This document shows, in pieces, positions 25,214-33,124 of a stretch of 33,132 nt of DNA. The notes beneath the pieces are model-generated. The model ran no database searches. It saw only the letters and a program-made list of their open reading frames with translations, and was not told where the DNA came from. Origin of the DNA: Rhodoferax sp. (lineage in GTDB: Bacteria > Pseudomonadota > Gammaproteobacteria > Burkholderiales > Burkholderiaceae_C). Location of the stretch: NCBI RefSeq assembly GCF_028715765.1, contig NZ_JAQURE010000037.1, positions 1-33,132 on the forward strand, read 5' to 3'. The position numbers and the translations under genes are program-made. Each line of letters starts with the position of its first letter. Within the stretch, counting starts at the first letter, position 1.

Positions 25214-25852
25214 TCAAATCACTTCAGTGACAAACTGCGCGCGTGGACGGCGTACCTTTTTCAGGTGGACCAACCAGTCTGCATCTTCATCACGGTAACC
25301 CAGCGGCATGATGGCGACGCTGCGCAGGCCACGTTGATCTAATTTCAACAGCTGGTCCAGGGCTGATGGGTCAAAACCTTCCATGGGCGTGCTATCCACC
25401 TCTTCAAAGGCCGCTGCAATCAGCGCAGCACCAAGACCGATATAGGCTTGGCGTGCAGCGTGTTCAAAGTTGGTTTGGGCATTTCTTGCGGGGTAGCTGG
25501 CAAGCAGCATCTGCCGGTAATTTTCCCAACCTTCATTGGTGCCGCCACGCTGGGCATTGGTCAGGTCAAACATCATATTGATGCGCTCAGCCGTGTAGGT
25601 GTCCCAAGCGGCGAAGACCAGCAAGTGAGAGCAGTCAGTGATTTGACTTTGATTGAAAGCAATCGGTTTGATTTGTTCACGCACGCTGGCGCTGCTCACC
25701 ATGATGATTTCATAGGGCTGCAAGCCGCTGGACGTGGGAGCCAAGCGAGCTGCTTCCAAAATGCGTTCAACTTTGTCTTGGGGAACCGATTTGTTGGGGT
25801 TCATCTTTTTGGTGGCATACCGCCATGCTAGCTTTTGCTGAAGTACTGACAT
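25214..25852 (-). CDS. NAD(P)H-dependent nitroreductase (NfsB-like)
   Basis: The 212-residue product matches the FMN-dependent nitroreductase family: an N-terminal helix (LQQKLAWRYATKKMNPNKSV), RILEAARLAPTSSGLQPYEI (FMN phosphate and ring contacts) and the C-terminal LRSVAIMPLGYRDEDAD. Members reduce nitro groups, quinones or flavins as dimers. The ATG at 25852 is chosen because it begins the conserved domain; a longer frame overlaps the aminotransferase gene. It follows that gene by 71 bases. Confidence 0.9.
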   Translation of the reverse strand: MSVLQQKLAWRYATKKMNPNKSVPQDKVERILEAARLAPTSSGLQPYEIIMVSSASVREQIKPIAFNQSQITDCSHLLVFAAWDTYTAERINMMFDLTNAQRGGTNEGWENYRQMLLASYPARNAQTNFEHAARQAYIGLGAALIAAAFEEVDSTPMEGFDPSALDQLLKLDQRGLRSVAIMPLGYRDEDADWLVHLKKVRRPRAQFVTEVI

Positions 25853-25923
25853 GAATAACTTTCTAGGGTGAAAAATGAATTTGTTTGTGACTGAACGCAA
25901 TGGTGTAGCGTGTGGTGAAGCAC

Positions 25924-27075
25924 TCACAAGTGTTGGAGCTTCTCGATGGCGCGTTCCAGCGTGTGTGACTTTTTGGCAAAACAAAAGCGCACGATGTGTT
26001 GGTCAAAGCCATTGCCGTAAAAGGCTGAGGTTGGGATGGCTGCTACACCAACCTCGCGGGTGAGCCATGTGCAGAATTCTGCTTCGCTCAATGCGCTGAC
26101 CTGCGAAATATCCACGCTCTGAAAATAACTGCCCTCACATGGAAGCAGCCTCAGCCGAGAGCTCGCCAGACCGGCACGAAACATGTCGCGCTTTTGTTGG
26201 TAAAAATCGGGCAGCGTCAGGTAAGGGCTTGGGTTGCTGAGGTAGTGCGCCAGGGCGTGTTGCATGGGGGTGTTGACGGTGAACACGTTGAACTGGTGGA
26301 CTTTGCGGAACTCTTGTGTGAGCGCATGCGGTGCTGCCACGTAACCCACTTTCCAGCCTGTCACATGGAAGGTTTTTCCAAAACTTGAAACGATGAAGGC
26401 CCGTTCGGCCAGCCCGGGGTAGCGGCTGGCGCTGAGGTGGGACTTGCCATCAAACACCATGTGTTCGTAGACTTCATCGCTGATGAGCAAGATGTCAGTA
26501 GGGCGGAGCAGGGCTTGCAGCTGCAACATTTCAGCATCTGTCCACACGGTGGCACTGGGATTGTGTGGTGAGTTGACGATGATGGCACGGGTTTTAGGGC
26601 TGATGGCAGAACCGATCAACTTGAAGTCTGGCCGGAATGTGCCTGGTGTCAAAGGCACACGCACAGCCATACCGCCAGCGAGTTCAATATTGGGTACGTA
26701 GCTGTCGTAGCATGGCTCCAACACAATCACTTCGTCCCCGGGGTGCACTACCGCCAAAATGGTTGTCAGAATGGCTTGGGTTGCACCTGCTGTGATGGTT
26801 ATTTCGCTGTTGTGGCAGTATTCATAAGCGTAAAGCGCTCTTATTTTTGTTGCAACGGCTTCGCGTAACAGGGCTACCCCAGCCATTGGTGGGTATTGGT
26901 TGTGGCCATTTTGCATGGCTTGAGTGACCGCTGCGATGAGTGCTGGGTCACAGTCAAAGTCTGGAAAACCTTGCCCTAAATTGACGGCATGGTGCTCAAG
27001 TGCCAATGCCGACATGACTGTGAAAATGGTGGTGCCCACCTGTGGGAGTTTGCTGATAAGTTGGGGTGTGCTCAT
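25924..27075 (-). CDS. PLP-dependent aminotransferase, YbdL/methionine type
   Basis: The 383-residue fold-type I aminotransferase has NLGQGFPDFD, QYPPMAGVALLREAVA, TAGATQAI, NSPHNPSATVWT, D200 and Y203 (LISDEVYEHM) and the PLP lysine K234 in SFGKTFHVTGWKVGY. The arrangement is that of E. coli YbdL and kynurenine-oxoglutarate transaminases, which prefer methionine and aromatic amino acids. Its place just downstream of cysB fits a sulfur amino-acid role, but that is inference from context. The start at 27075 is 42 bases after the cysB stop. Confidence 0.92.
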   Translation of the reverse strand: MSTPQLISKLPQVGTTIFTVMSALALEHHAVNLGQGFPDFDCDPALIAAVTQAMQNGHNQYPPMAGVALLREAVATKIRALYAYEYCHNSEITITAGATQAILTTILAVVHPGDEVIVLEPCYDSYVPNIELAGGMAVRVPLTPGTFRPDFKLIGSAISPKTRAIIVNSPHNPSATVWTDAEMLQLQALLRPTDILLISDEVYEHMVFDGKSHLSASRYPGLAERAFIVSSFGKTFHVTGWKVGYVAAPHALTQEFRKVHQFNVFTVNTPMQHALAHYLSNPSPYLTLPDFYQQKRDMFRAGLASSRLRLLPCEGSYFQSVDISQVSALSEAEFCTWLTREVGVAAIPTSAFYGNGFDQHIVRFCFAKKSHTLERAIEKLQHL

Positions 27076-27117
27076 GGTTTGGGGCGTTGATGAAGGGCAA
27101 AGGTTTTTCAGCTTGGG

Positions 27118-28071
27118 TCACAGCTCATAGTCGTTGACGTGCCCGCTCAAGGCGCGCTCGACCAAGTGTCGCTCAAGCCGACTGCTGACAAGCTCCGCAA
27201 ATTTGTAGACAAAATTGCGCAGGTAAGCACCACGCTTGAAGGCAACGCGCGCCACGTTTTGACCAAACAGGTGACCCGCTGGGCGCACCACCAAACCCGT
27301 TTGCGCTTCATTGCCCACAACATCTCGCACCGACATCTCGGCCGCAATGCCAATACCTAAGCCCAGTTTCACATAGGTTTTGATCACATCCGAGTCAATG
27401 GCTTCCAGTGCAATGCGTGGGTTGAGATTACGGGTGGCAAAAGCCTGGTCAATTTTGGTTCGACCTGTGTACGAAGGGTGATAAGTAATAATAGGCTCTA
27501 GACCAATATCTTCAAGCGTGAGGTGCTCTTTTTTACATAGCATGTGATGAGCTGGTAGCACCAGCACATGCTGCCACTCATAGCAGGGCAAGGTCACCAG
27601 TTCCTCAAAGCCTGAAATGGATTCAGTGGCAATACCAATTTCGGCCACTTCATCAATCAGCATGCGTGCCACTTGGTCAGGTGAGCCCTGGTGCAGGCTG
27701 ATATTGACTTTGGGGTAAGCGCTGCGCAACTTGGCCACAGGCTCTGGCAGCACATAGCGCGCTTGGGTGTGGGTGGTGGCAATCGACAGTGTGCCACTGT
27801 CTTGCGCGCTGTATTGTTCGCCAATGCGCTTGAGGTTATTGACCTCACGCATGATCACCGCAATGCTTTGAATGATGTGCTGGCCAGGCTCAGTGATGCG
27901 TTTGAGGCGCTTGCCGTGACGAGCAAAAATCTCAATGCCCAGCTCTTCTTCCAACTCAATGATGGCTTTGGACACGCCGGGTTGCGAGGTGTGAAGCGCT
28001 TTGGCTGCCTCAGTCAAATTCAGCTCGCGGCGAACGGCTTCTTGAATGAATTTGAATTGGTGAAGGTTCAT
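27118..28071 (-). CDS. cysB: CysB-family LysR regulator of sulfur assimilation
   Basis: The 317-residue protein is a CysB-type LysR regulator: helix-turn-helix within residues 18-42 (LTEAAKALHTSQPGVSKAII) and effector domain from about 90 with GTLSIATTHTQARYVLP, HQGSPDQVARMLI and IITYHPSYTGR (the sulfate/acetylserine pocket region). CysB activates cysteine-biosynthesis and sulfate-reduction genes when N-acetylserine is present. It lies 52 bases after the CbiX chelatase gene, which supplies siroheme for sulfite reductase. Residues 177-196 are encoded by a copy of the interspersed repeat (27486-27541), but the protein reads through without a gap. Confidence 0.93.
   Translation of the reverse strand: MNLHQFKFIQEAVRRELNLTEAAKALHTSQPGVSKAIIELEEELGIEIFARHGKRLKRITEPGQHIIQSIAVIMREVNNLKRIGEQYSAQDSGTLSIATTHTQARYVLPEPVAKLRSAYPKVNISLHQGSPDQVARMLIDEVAEIGIATESISGFEELVTLPCYEWQHVLVLPAHHMLCKKEHLTLEDIGLEPIITYHPSYTGRTKIDQAFATRNLNPRIALEAIDSDVIKTYVKLGLGIGIAAEMSVRDVVGNEAQTGLVVRPAGHLFGQNVARVAFKRGAYLRNFVYKFAELVSSRLERHLVERALSGHVNDYEL
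27486..27541 (-). repeat. Interspersed 56-nt repeat, copy inside cysB
   Basis: On the minus strand: GCTA (27541-27538), ten bases, AGCA (27527-27524), nineteen bases including CACGCTTG, GGTCTA (27504-27499), then GAGCCTATTATTA. The spacings equal those of the other four copies. It runs with the gene, and the A of AGCA is on the second codon position. The preceding base is G where the intergenic copy has T, which avoids a TAG stop in this frame. Confidence 0.68.
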
Positions 28072-28123
28072 GCCTGTCAGCCGGGTTCAATTGGCAGCAA
28101 GCCGCAGGGGTTTAGGCACAGCT

Positions 28124-28486
28124 TCACACTGCGTCCAAAGAGAGTTGTGCCAGCATTTGAATCACCCTTGGGTCTTCGCCCACCGAGGGGCGCAATTCAA
28201 TCTGAAGGGCAGGGTAGGTGGCCTGCAAGTCTTTCACCAAAACCGGTAAATCCTCGCGCGCATGTCGACCCACGCCCAAAAACATAGGCACGATGGTGAG
28301 GCGCTGGACACCTATGCCCGTCAACTCAGCCGCTACGCTGGGTAAGTCTGGTGTGGTCAACTCCAAAAAAGCGCAACGCACATGGCCATCAGGATTTAAC
28401 TCACGCATGCGTTGGGCAATGGTGTCGATGGGTTGGCGCCAAAGCGGGTCTCGGGAGCCATGGCCAAAAAGTATGGTTGCGTGCAT
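28124..28486 (-). CDS. cbiX: Short CbiX-type sirohydrochlorin/cobalt chelatase
   Basis: The 120-residue product has the class II chelatase form at half length (CbiX-S). ILFGHGSRDP carries the metal-binding H9, and a second histidine lies in VGRHAREDLPV (H75). These proteins insert Fe or Co into sirohydrochlorin and act as homodimers. Just upstream of cysB, an iron-chelating role in siroheme synthesis for sulfite reductase is the likelier one. GAAAGG lies six bases before the ATG. It follows lptG by 47 bases. Confidence 0.88.
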   Translation of the reverse strand: MHATILFGHGSRDPLWRQPIDTIAQRMRELNPDGHVRCAFLELTTPDLPSVAAELTGIGVQRLTIVPMFLGVGRHAREDLPVLVKDLQATYPALQIELRPSVGEDPRVIQMLAQLSLDAV

Positions 28487-28533
28487 CTGTTGCCTTTCAA
28501 TCATTGGGTGAATTGAGTCTGTTTGGACAAAAT

Positions 28534-29640
28534 CTAGCGCCTAAGCACCAGCCAGCCAAACGCGGTAAGAGAAATCAATGTGTAAATCATGCCTGGCAAG
28601 GCCGCTGTCAGCCAAGGTTGCCAGTTTTGCAAGTTGCCCATGTAACCAAAGACGTTGTTCATCAAAAAAAAGCTGATGCCAGCCATGACCCCGCCAAACA
28701 CATAGGTGGTGATGCTGCCAGAGCGAAAGTGCAGGTAGGCAAATGGCAGTGCCAACACCACCATCACCAAACAGCTCAATGGGTAAAAAACTTTTTTCCA
28801 AAATTCAATTTCGTAGCGCTGGGCAGATTGAGCATTGTTTTGCAGGTGTTGAATGTATTGAAACAAGTCATAGGTGCTCATCCGCTCCGGCTTCAGCAGT
28901 GCGGCTGAGACCATGTCAGCACTGATGCGGTTAGGCCAGTGCAGCGTGTCTAGCTTGCTGCGGGTGACTTCTGCAGTGGGTTGGTCTTGATCTGGAAATT
29001 CAGTGCGTTGAGCGCGCTGTAACTCCCAGGCTTCGGTTTCTGCTATCGCAGCACTCTCAGCCAGTGTCATGGCGCGTAACAGGCCGCGGTTGTCAAATTC
29101 AAAAATCCTGATGCCTTTGAGGTTGCCATCGGCGGTGAGCTCGCCCACATTCACTGCAAATTGCCCATAAGTTTGTTTTTCTTTCAGCCAGGCACCGGTC
29201 TGCCCAACCGTGATGCGCCCGGTGTAACGCACTTTCAGCAGTTGCGCTGTGCGGTCTGCGACGGGAGAAAGGTAGTCCCCCAATGAGAAGGTCAATGCGA
29301 CAAAAGCCAATCCGAGTGTGAGCAAGGTTTTCAAAGCTCGCCAGGGGTCAAGGCCACTGGTGCGCAAAATGGTGTATTCAGAACTCTGTGCCAACCTGGC
29401 CATGACAAAAATAGTGCCAATCAACACGGCAATCGGCATCAGCTCGTACAAATGGCTAGGTACCATCAACGTCACGTAAGCCAGGGCGTGGACCAGGCGG
29501 TAGCCTTGCGCGTAGTGCCGACCTACTGACTGAACTTCAGCCACAAAGTCGAAGAAGAAAAACAGAGCGAGAAAACCACACGTGACAAAGCCCACGGAAC
29601 GAATCACTTCGCCATAAATGAGCCGGCGCATGGTTTTCAT
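28534..29640 (-). CDS. lptG: LPS export permease LptG
   Basis: LptG and LptF form the membrane part of the LptB2FG ABC transporter that extracts lipopolysaccharide from the inner membrane. The 368-residue product has the family layout: three helices at the N-terminus, a periplasmic beta-jellyroll domain in the middle, three helices at the C-terminus. SVGRHYAQGYRLVHALAYVT and MPIAVLIGTIFVMARLAQSS are typical of the YjgP/YjgQ family. ATG 29640 overlaps the lptF stop by four bases (ATGA), showing translational coupling; an upstream in-frame start inside lptF is not needed. Confidence 0.95.
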   Translation of the reverse strand: MKTMRRLIYGEVIRSVGFVTCGFLALFFFFDFVAEVQSVGRHYAQGYRLVHALAYVTLMVPSHLYELMPIAVLIGTIFVMARLAQSSEYTILRTSGLDPWRALKTLLTLGLAFVALTFSLGDYLSPVADRTAQLLKVRYTGRITVGQTGAWLKEKQTYGQFAVNVGELTADGNLKGIRIFEFDNRGLLRAMTLAESAAIAETEAWELQRAQRTEFPDQDQPTAEVTRSKLDTLHWPNRISADMVSAALLKPERMSTYDLFQYIQHLQNNAQSAQRYEIEFWKKVFYPLSCLVMVVLALPFAYLHFRSGSITTYVFGGVMAGISFFLMNNVFGYMGNLQNWQPWLTAALPGMIYTLISLTAFGWLVLRR

Positions 29641-30749
29641 GCTTTTACCTCGGGTTGCATTTGAGAGCGTACAGAGAAAAAATTTCGCCAATGCCAGTTG
29701 TTATGGCCTTTGGCCAACCAAAACGAAGCCAATGCAAAAACGCTGCCGTGAAGCGCCACCATGAAAGACGCAAAGTTGGCTTTGCCCGCAAAAATCCAAC
29801 TTTGTCCAAGGTTCAATAAATTGAAATAGACCACAAAGGCGAACAAGGCAAAGATCAAATTCAGGCTTTTACCCACTCGTGGATTGACGCTGGAGAGTGC
29901 AACGCCAATGATGACGAAATTAAACGCCGCCAAAATCAAACCAAAACGCCAGGAAAGTTCGCCCCATGCAGCGGGAGTCGCCATTTGAAACAAGTCCAGC
30001 GTGGTGTGTGTGTTGACAAACAATGAGCTCGACTCCACCAACGGGTTGGCGGCAAGGTGAGTGCCGTAAGTGACAAATTGGCTGATTTTTAAATCGGTCG
30101 TGCCCACCGCTGTTTCCAGCCGTTGCCCACCATCGAGCATCAGGTATTGGCCTTGAGGCGTGCGCTCAATTCGGCCACTATGCGCTGTGGTGATAGTTTC
30201 CTTGCCAAACTCGGTGGTCGCAATAAACACATTGGTGCCGTTGGTTTGACCCGGTTGATTTTTTTCAATAAAAAATACCCTGGCGCCATTGGCGGACTCC
30301 TGAAATTGCCCGGGTTCAATGCGCTCCAAGTCTCCGCGCTGCTCGTACTGGTTTTGCAGATCATTGATGCGCAGGTTGGTCCAAGGCAACACCAGCAGCG
30401 CCAACGCGGCAATGACAGCAAAGATGGGCCAAGAGAATCTGAACAATGGGCCAAGCAGCGCTGCCAGCCCCTTGCCACTGCAAAACCAAATCACCATTTC
30501 GCTGTCTCGGTACATGCGAGACAAGGTCGCAATGATGGCAATGAACAGGCTCATGCTCAGCAGCGTGGGAGTGTATGCAAGCACGGTATAACCCATGACA
30601 AGCGTCACATCTGAGGGGTTGAAGCTGCCGCGAGAAGCCAGACCCAAGGTGCGAATCAAGGTCATGGTCATCACCACGGTAATGAGCACAACCAGCGTGG
30701 CCCCAAAACTGCGCGAAAGCTCTTTGCGTAAAGAGGAATGGAATAACAT
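29637..30749 (-). CDS. lptF: LPS export permease LptF
   Basis: The 370-residue partner of LptG has the same six-helix plus beta-jellyroll layout, with MLFHSSLRKELSRSFGATLV (the lptF N-terminus), SRMYRDSEMVIWFCSGKG (coupling helix) and the C-terminal helices after LSWRFGLILAAFNFVIIGVA. It begins 23 bases from the divergent pepA start, an arrangement also seen in E. coli. The region before its ATG has no purine-rich ribosome site. Confidence 0.95.
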   Translation of the reverse strand: MLFHSSLRKELSRSFGATLVVLITVVMTMTLIRTLGLASRGSFNPSDVTLVMGYTVLAYTPTLLSMSLFIAIIATLSRMYRDSEMVIWFCSGKGLAALLGPLFRFSWPIFAVIAALALLVLPWTNLRINDLQNQYEQRGDLERIEPGQFQESANGARVFFIEKNQPGQTNGTNVFIATTEFGKETITTAHSGRIERTPQGQYLMLDGGQRLETAVGTTDLKISQFVTYGTHLAANPLVESSSLFVNTHTTLDLFQMATPAAWGELSWRFGLILAAFNFVIIGVALSSVNPRVGKSLNLIFALFAFVVYFNLLNLGQSWIFAGKANFASFMVALHGSVFALASFWLAKGHNNWHWRNFFSVRSQMQPEVKA

Positions 30750-30772
30750 TGCTTGAAAGGAAACCGGTAATT
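30750..30772. promoter_or_regulatory. 23-base divergent spacer lptF / pepA
   Basis: Two essential-type operons start back to back here. The spacer contains GAAAGGAAACC, the pepA ribosome site, and little else, so each promoter must lie within the other gene's coding start. Confidence 0.45.
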
Positions 30773-32227
30773 ATGAACTTTGAACTCCACTCTTTTAACC
30801 CATCGAGCGTATCCACTGAAAAAACTGATGTTTCTTTGGTGTTTGTTCCTCACGATTTTCAGCCCGCAAAAGACGCGCTGTCAGTGCTGGTAGCCAAGGC
30901 ATTGAAGTCGGGCGATTTGTCTGCCAAAGCGGGGCAGGTCTTGCACATTTACAGACCCGTTGGTTTTGCGGCTACGCATCTGGTGCTGGTGTTTGCAGCC
31001 GCCGGGGCAGCCAATGATGTGCGCCAAGGCATTGGTGCGGCTTGGGCGTGCGTCAAAGCCAGCAGACCCAAGCAGCTCAGCCTTCATTTTTTGCAGCAAC
31101 CCAGCGCACCGGGGTTGCGTGCTGCCATTGCCGGTTTGGCCGAACAGACCTACACCTACACCACCACCAAAAGCGATGAACCTGGTCGAACGCTGGCCCA
31201 AGTGGTTGTGGCTGTGCCGGATGATCTGGCCGTTTCTACCCTGTTCAAACGTGCAGTAGCAGCAGTGCATGGCGTAGAGTTGGCTAAAGAGTGGGGCAAC
31301 CGCCCAGCCAATTACGCCACCCCCACCCATTTGGCTGGTGTGGCCAAGGCATTGGCCAAGTTTGACCGTATCAAAGTGAACATCCTGGGTCCCAAAGAAG
31401 TGGCGCAATTGGGCATGGGAGCCTTTCAGGCGGTGGCACAAGGCTCTGACGAGCCTCTGCGTTTCATTGAGTTGCGCTACCAGGGGGCGGGCAAAGCAGT
31501 GGCTCCCTGCGTGCTGGTGGGCAAAGGCATCACATTTGACAGTGGTGGCATTTCCATCAAACCCGCGGCCGAAATGGATGAAATGAAATACGACATGTGT
31601 GGTGCGGCCAGCGTGTTGGGGGTGTTTCGCGCGTTGGCAGAACTTCAGCCCGAAATCAATGTTGTGGGTTTGATCGCTTCTTGTGAAAACCTCCCCAGTA
31701 GCCGCTCTGTCAAACCTGGAGATGTGGTTACCAGCATGAGCGGGCAAACCATTGAGGTGCTTAATACAGATGCTGAAGGCCGATTGGTACTGTGTGACGC
31801 GCTCACTTATGCAGAGCGTTTCAAACCGCAAGCGGTGGTGGATATTGCCACTTTGACGGGCGCTTGTGTGATTGCGTTAGGTGGCGTGCGCAGCGGCGTT
31901 TTTTCAGCTCATGACCCTTTGTCTAAGGCGCTTGTGGCTGCTGGCGAATCTTCGCAAGACCTGTGTTGGCCTATGCCGTTGGACGATGCCTATGCAGAAG
32001 GCTTGAAAACCAGTTTTGCCGATGTGGCCAATGTGGCTGGGCGCGCTGGTGGTGCCATCACTGCCGCCAAATTTTTGCAGCGCTTTACCGCTCAATACCC
32101 TTGGGCGCACCTGGATGTGGCAGGCACCGCTTGGAAAAGTGGAGCCACCAAAGGTGCCACAGGCCGACCGGTCAGCTTGCTGCTTGATTGGTTGCTTGAT
32201 GCATCCATGCCCGGGTCTGCAACTTGA
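30773..32227 (+). CDS. pepA: Leucyl aminopeptidase PepA
   Basis: The 484-residue M17 peptidase has the two-metal site: GKGITFDSGGISIKPAAEMD with the Lys-Asp pair, KYDMCGAASVLG, and NTDAEGRLVLCDALTYA with the metal-binding Asp and Glu. It removes N-terminal residues from peptides in the cytoplasm as a hexamer, and E. coli PepA also binds DNA at cer and carAB. AAAGGA precedes the ATG. holC follows with a four-base overlap (TTGA). Confidence 0.97.
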   Translation: MNFELHSFNPSSVSTEKTDVSLVFVPHDFQPAKDALSVLVAKALKSGDLSAKAGQVLHIYRPVGFAATHLVLVFAAAGAANDVRQGIGAAWACVKASRPKQLSLHFLQQPSAPGLRAAIAGLAEQTYTYTTTKSDEPGRTLAQVVVAVPDDLAVSTLFKRAVAAVHGVELAKEWGNRPANYATPTHLAGVAKALAKFDRIKVNILGPKEVAQLGMGAFQAVAQGSDEPLRFIELRYQGAGKAVAPCVLVGKGITFDSGGISIKPAAEMDEMKYDMCGAASVLGVFRALAELQPEINVVGLIASCENLPSSRSVKPGDVVTSMSGQTIEVLNTDAEGRLVLCDALTYAERFKPQAVVDIATLTGACVIALGGVRSGVFSAHDPLSKALVAAGESSQDLCWPMPLDDAYAEGLKTSFADVANVAGRAGGAITAAKFLQRFTAQYPWAHLDVAGTAWKSGATKGATGRPVSLLLDWLLDASMPGSAT

Positions 32228-32655
32228 CTGCCGTAGCGTTTCATTTCAACGTTTCCGACCGATTGAACTATGTGTGCCGTTTGCTGCGCAAAGCAGTCGC
32301 GAGTGGTTCAAGAATAGTGGTCACGGGATCTACGGCGGATTTGGTCGCTGTAGATGTTGCGCTTTGGGCCGTATCACCCACTGACTTTGTCACGCATTGC
32401 CTACAGGATGCCAGTGCAACTGCTTTGGCTGTTTCTTCCGTGGTGTTGGTTGAAGACTGCCGCCCCCATGTTGATTGCACCGTGTTGCTTAATTTGGGCC
32501 CAAACGTGCCCACTGGGTTTGATGTGTTTGAGCGTGTGATTGAGGTCGTCAGTCATGATGATGATGAGCGGCGTTTGGCACGTGCCAAATGGCGGTTTTA
32601 CGCGCAAGCGGGGTGCCCTTTGACGCAATACGATCTGCAGAAAGCCAAATCATGA
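32224..32655 (+). CDS. holC: DNA polymerase III chi subunit
   Basis: HolC (chi) links the clamp loader to single-strand binding protein. The 143-residue product has the expected length and pattern: FHFNVSDRLNYVCRLLRKAV, DAS near the middle, VLLNLGPNVPTGFDVFERVIEVVS and AKWRFYAQAGCPLTQYDL, the last common to betaproteobacterial HolC. The start is a TTG at 32224 within the pepA stop (TTGA), with no better ATG downstream that keeps the conserved N-terminus. The next gene overlaps its stop by four bases. Confidence 0.93.
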   Translation: MTAVAFHFNVSDRLNYVCRLLRKAVASGSRIVVTGSTADLVAVDVALWAVSPTDFVTHCLQDASATALAVSSVVLVEDCRPHVDCTVLLNLGPNVPTGFDVFERVIEVVSHDDDERRLARAKWRFYAQAGCPLTQYDLQKAKS

Positions 32656-32963
32656 GCACCGACATGCCCCGACAGCTGCCGCGATTTATTCCAACCTTGA
32701 CCGAGGTGGTTGATCCCGCCAGTTTGAAACTTCATGTGGCAGCTGCACCGCCGAATGAGGCTGCCATCGTGGCGCAGGTCATGCAAAACCTTGAACCCAT
32801 GGTTGAACGCCACATTCAAGACACGACGCAGGCCATGCAGCGTGTGCTGGCGCATCAGTGCACAGAGCTTGGTCAGCAATGGCATGAAGAGCTTTCACGA
32901 CTTGTGCAGCAAGCAGTTTGTACAGAGCTCAAAAAACAAGATTCGGATAAATTTCAAAAATAA
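32652..32963 (+). CDS. Unknown protein encoded after holC
   Basis: The 103-residue product begins MSTDMPRQLPRFIPTLTEVV and has an amphipathic helical second half (about 45-95; MVERHIQDTTQAMQRVL, ELGQQWHEELSRLVQQAV), giving coiled-coil potential; no membrane helix or signal is seen. I do not recognise a named family. Its ATG overlaps the holC stop (ATGA), so it is translated with holC, suggesting a link with the replication or clamp-loader genes, but this is only context. Confidence 0.75.
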   Translation: MSTDMPRQLPRFIPTLTEVVDPASLKLHVAAAPPNEAAIVAQVMQNLEPMVERHIQDTTQAMQRVLAHQCTELGQQWHEELSRLVQQAVCTELKKQDSDKFQK

Positions 32964-32999
32964 GCGCTTTTCATACGACATAAGTCAATCGTCTCAGTG

Positions 33000-33124
33000 T
33001 CTACCCTAACTGTCATGAATCCAAGCCGACGCCCCGGATGATGAAAGAAACTCTAGGGTGGAGGTGACGGGGTCGATGCCGAGAAAATTCTTTGGGAGCG
33101 AGCATCCCGATAACTAACTTGGCA
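33000..33124 (+). ncRNA. Candidate pseudoknotted leader RNA (cut by window end)
   Basis: Four sets of complementary segments nest here. TCTACCCTA (33000-33008) pairs with TAGGGTGGA (33054-33062). Inside it CAT-ATCC (33014-33022) pairs with GGAT-ATG (33036-33043). The loop of that hairpin holds CGA and CCCC (33027-33029, 33032-33035), which pair with GGGGTCG (33069-33075), a pseudoknot. Next TGCCGAG (33077-33083) pairs with CTTGGCA (33118-33124) around an inner stem (TTGGGA/TCCCGA, 33092-33110). No open frame of note covers it. It is most likely a riboswitch-type leader for a gene beyond the edge. I cannot assign a class. Confidence 0.4.
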
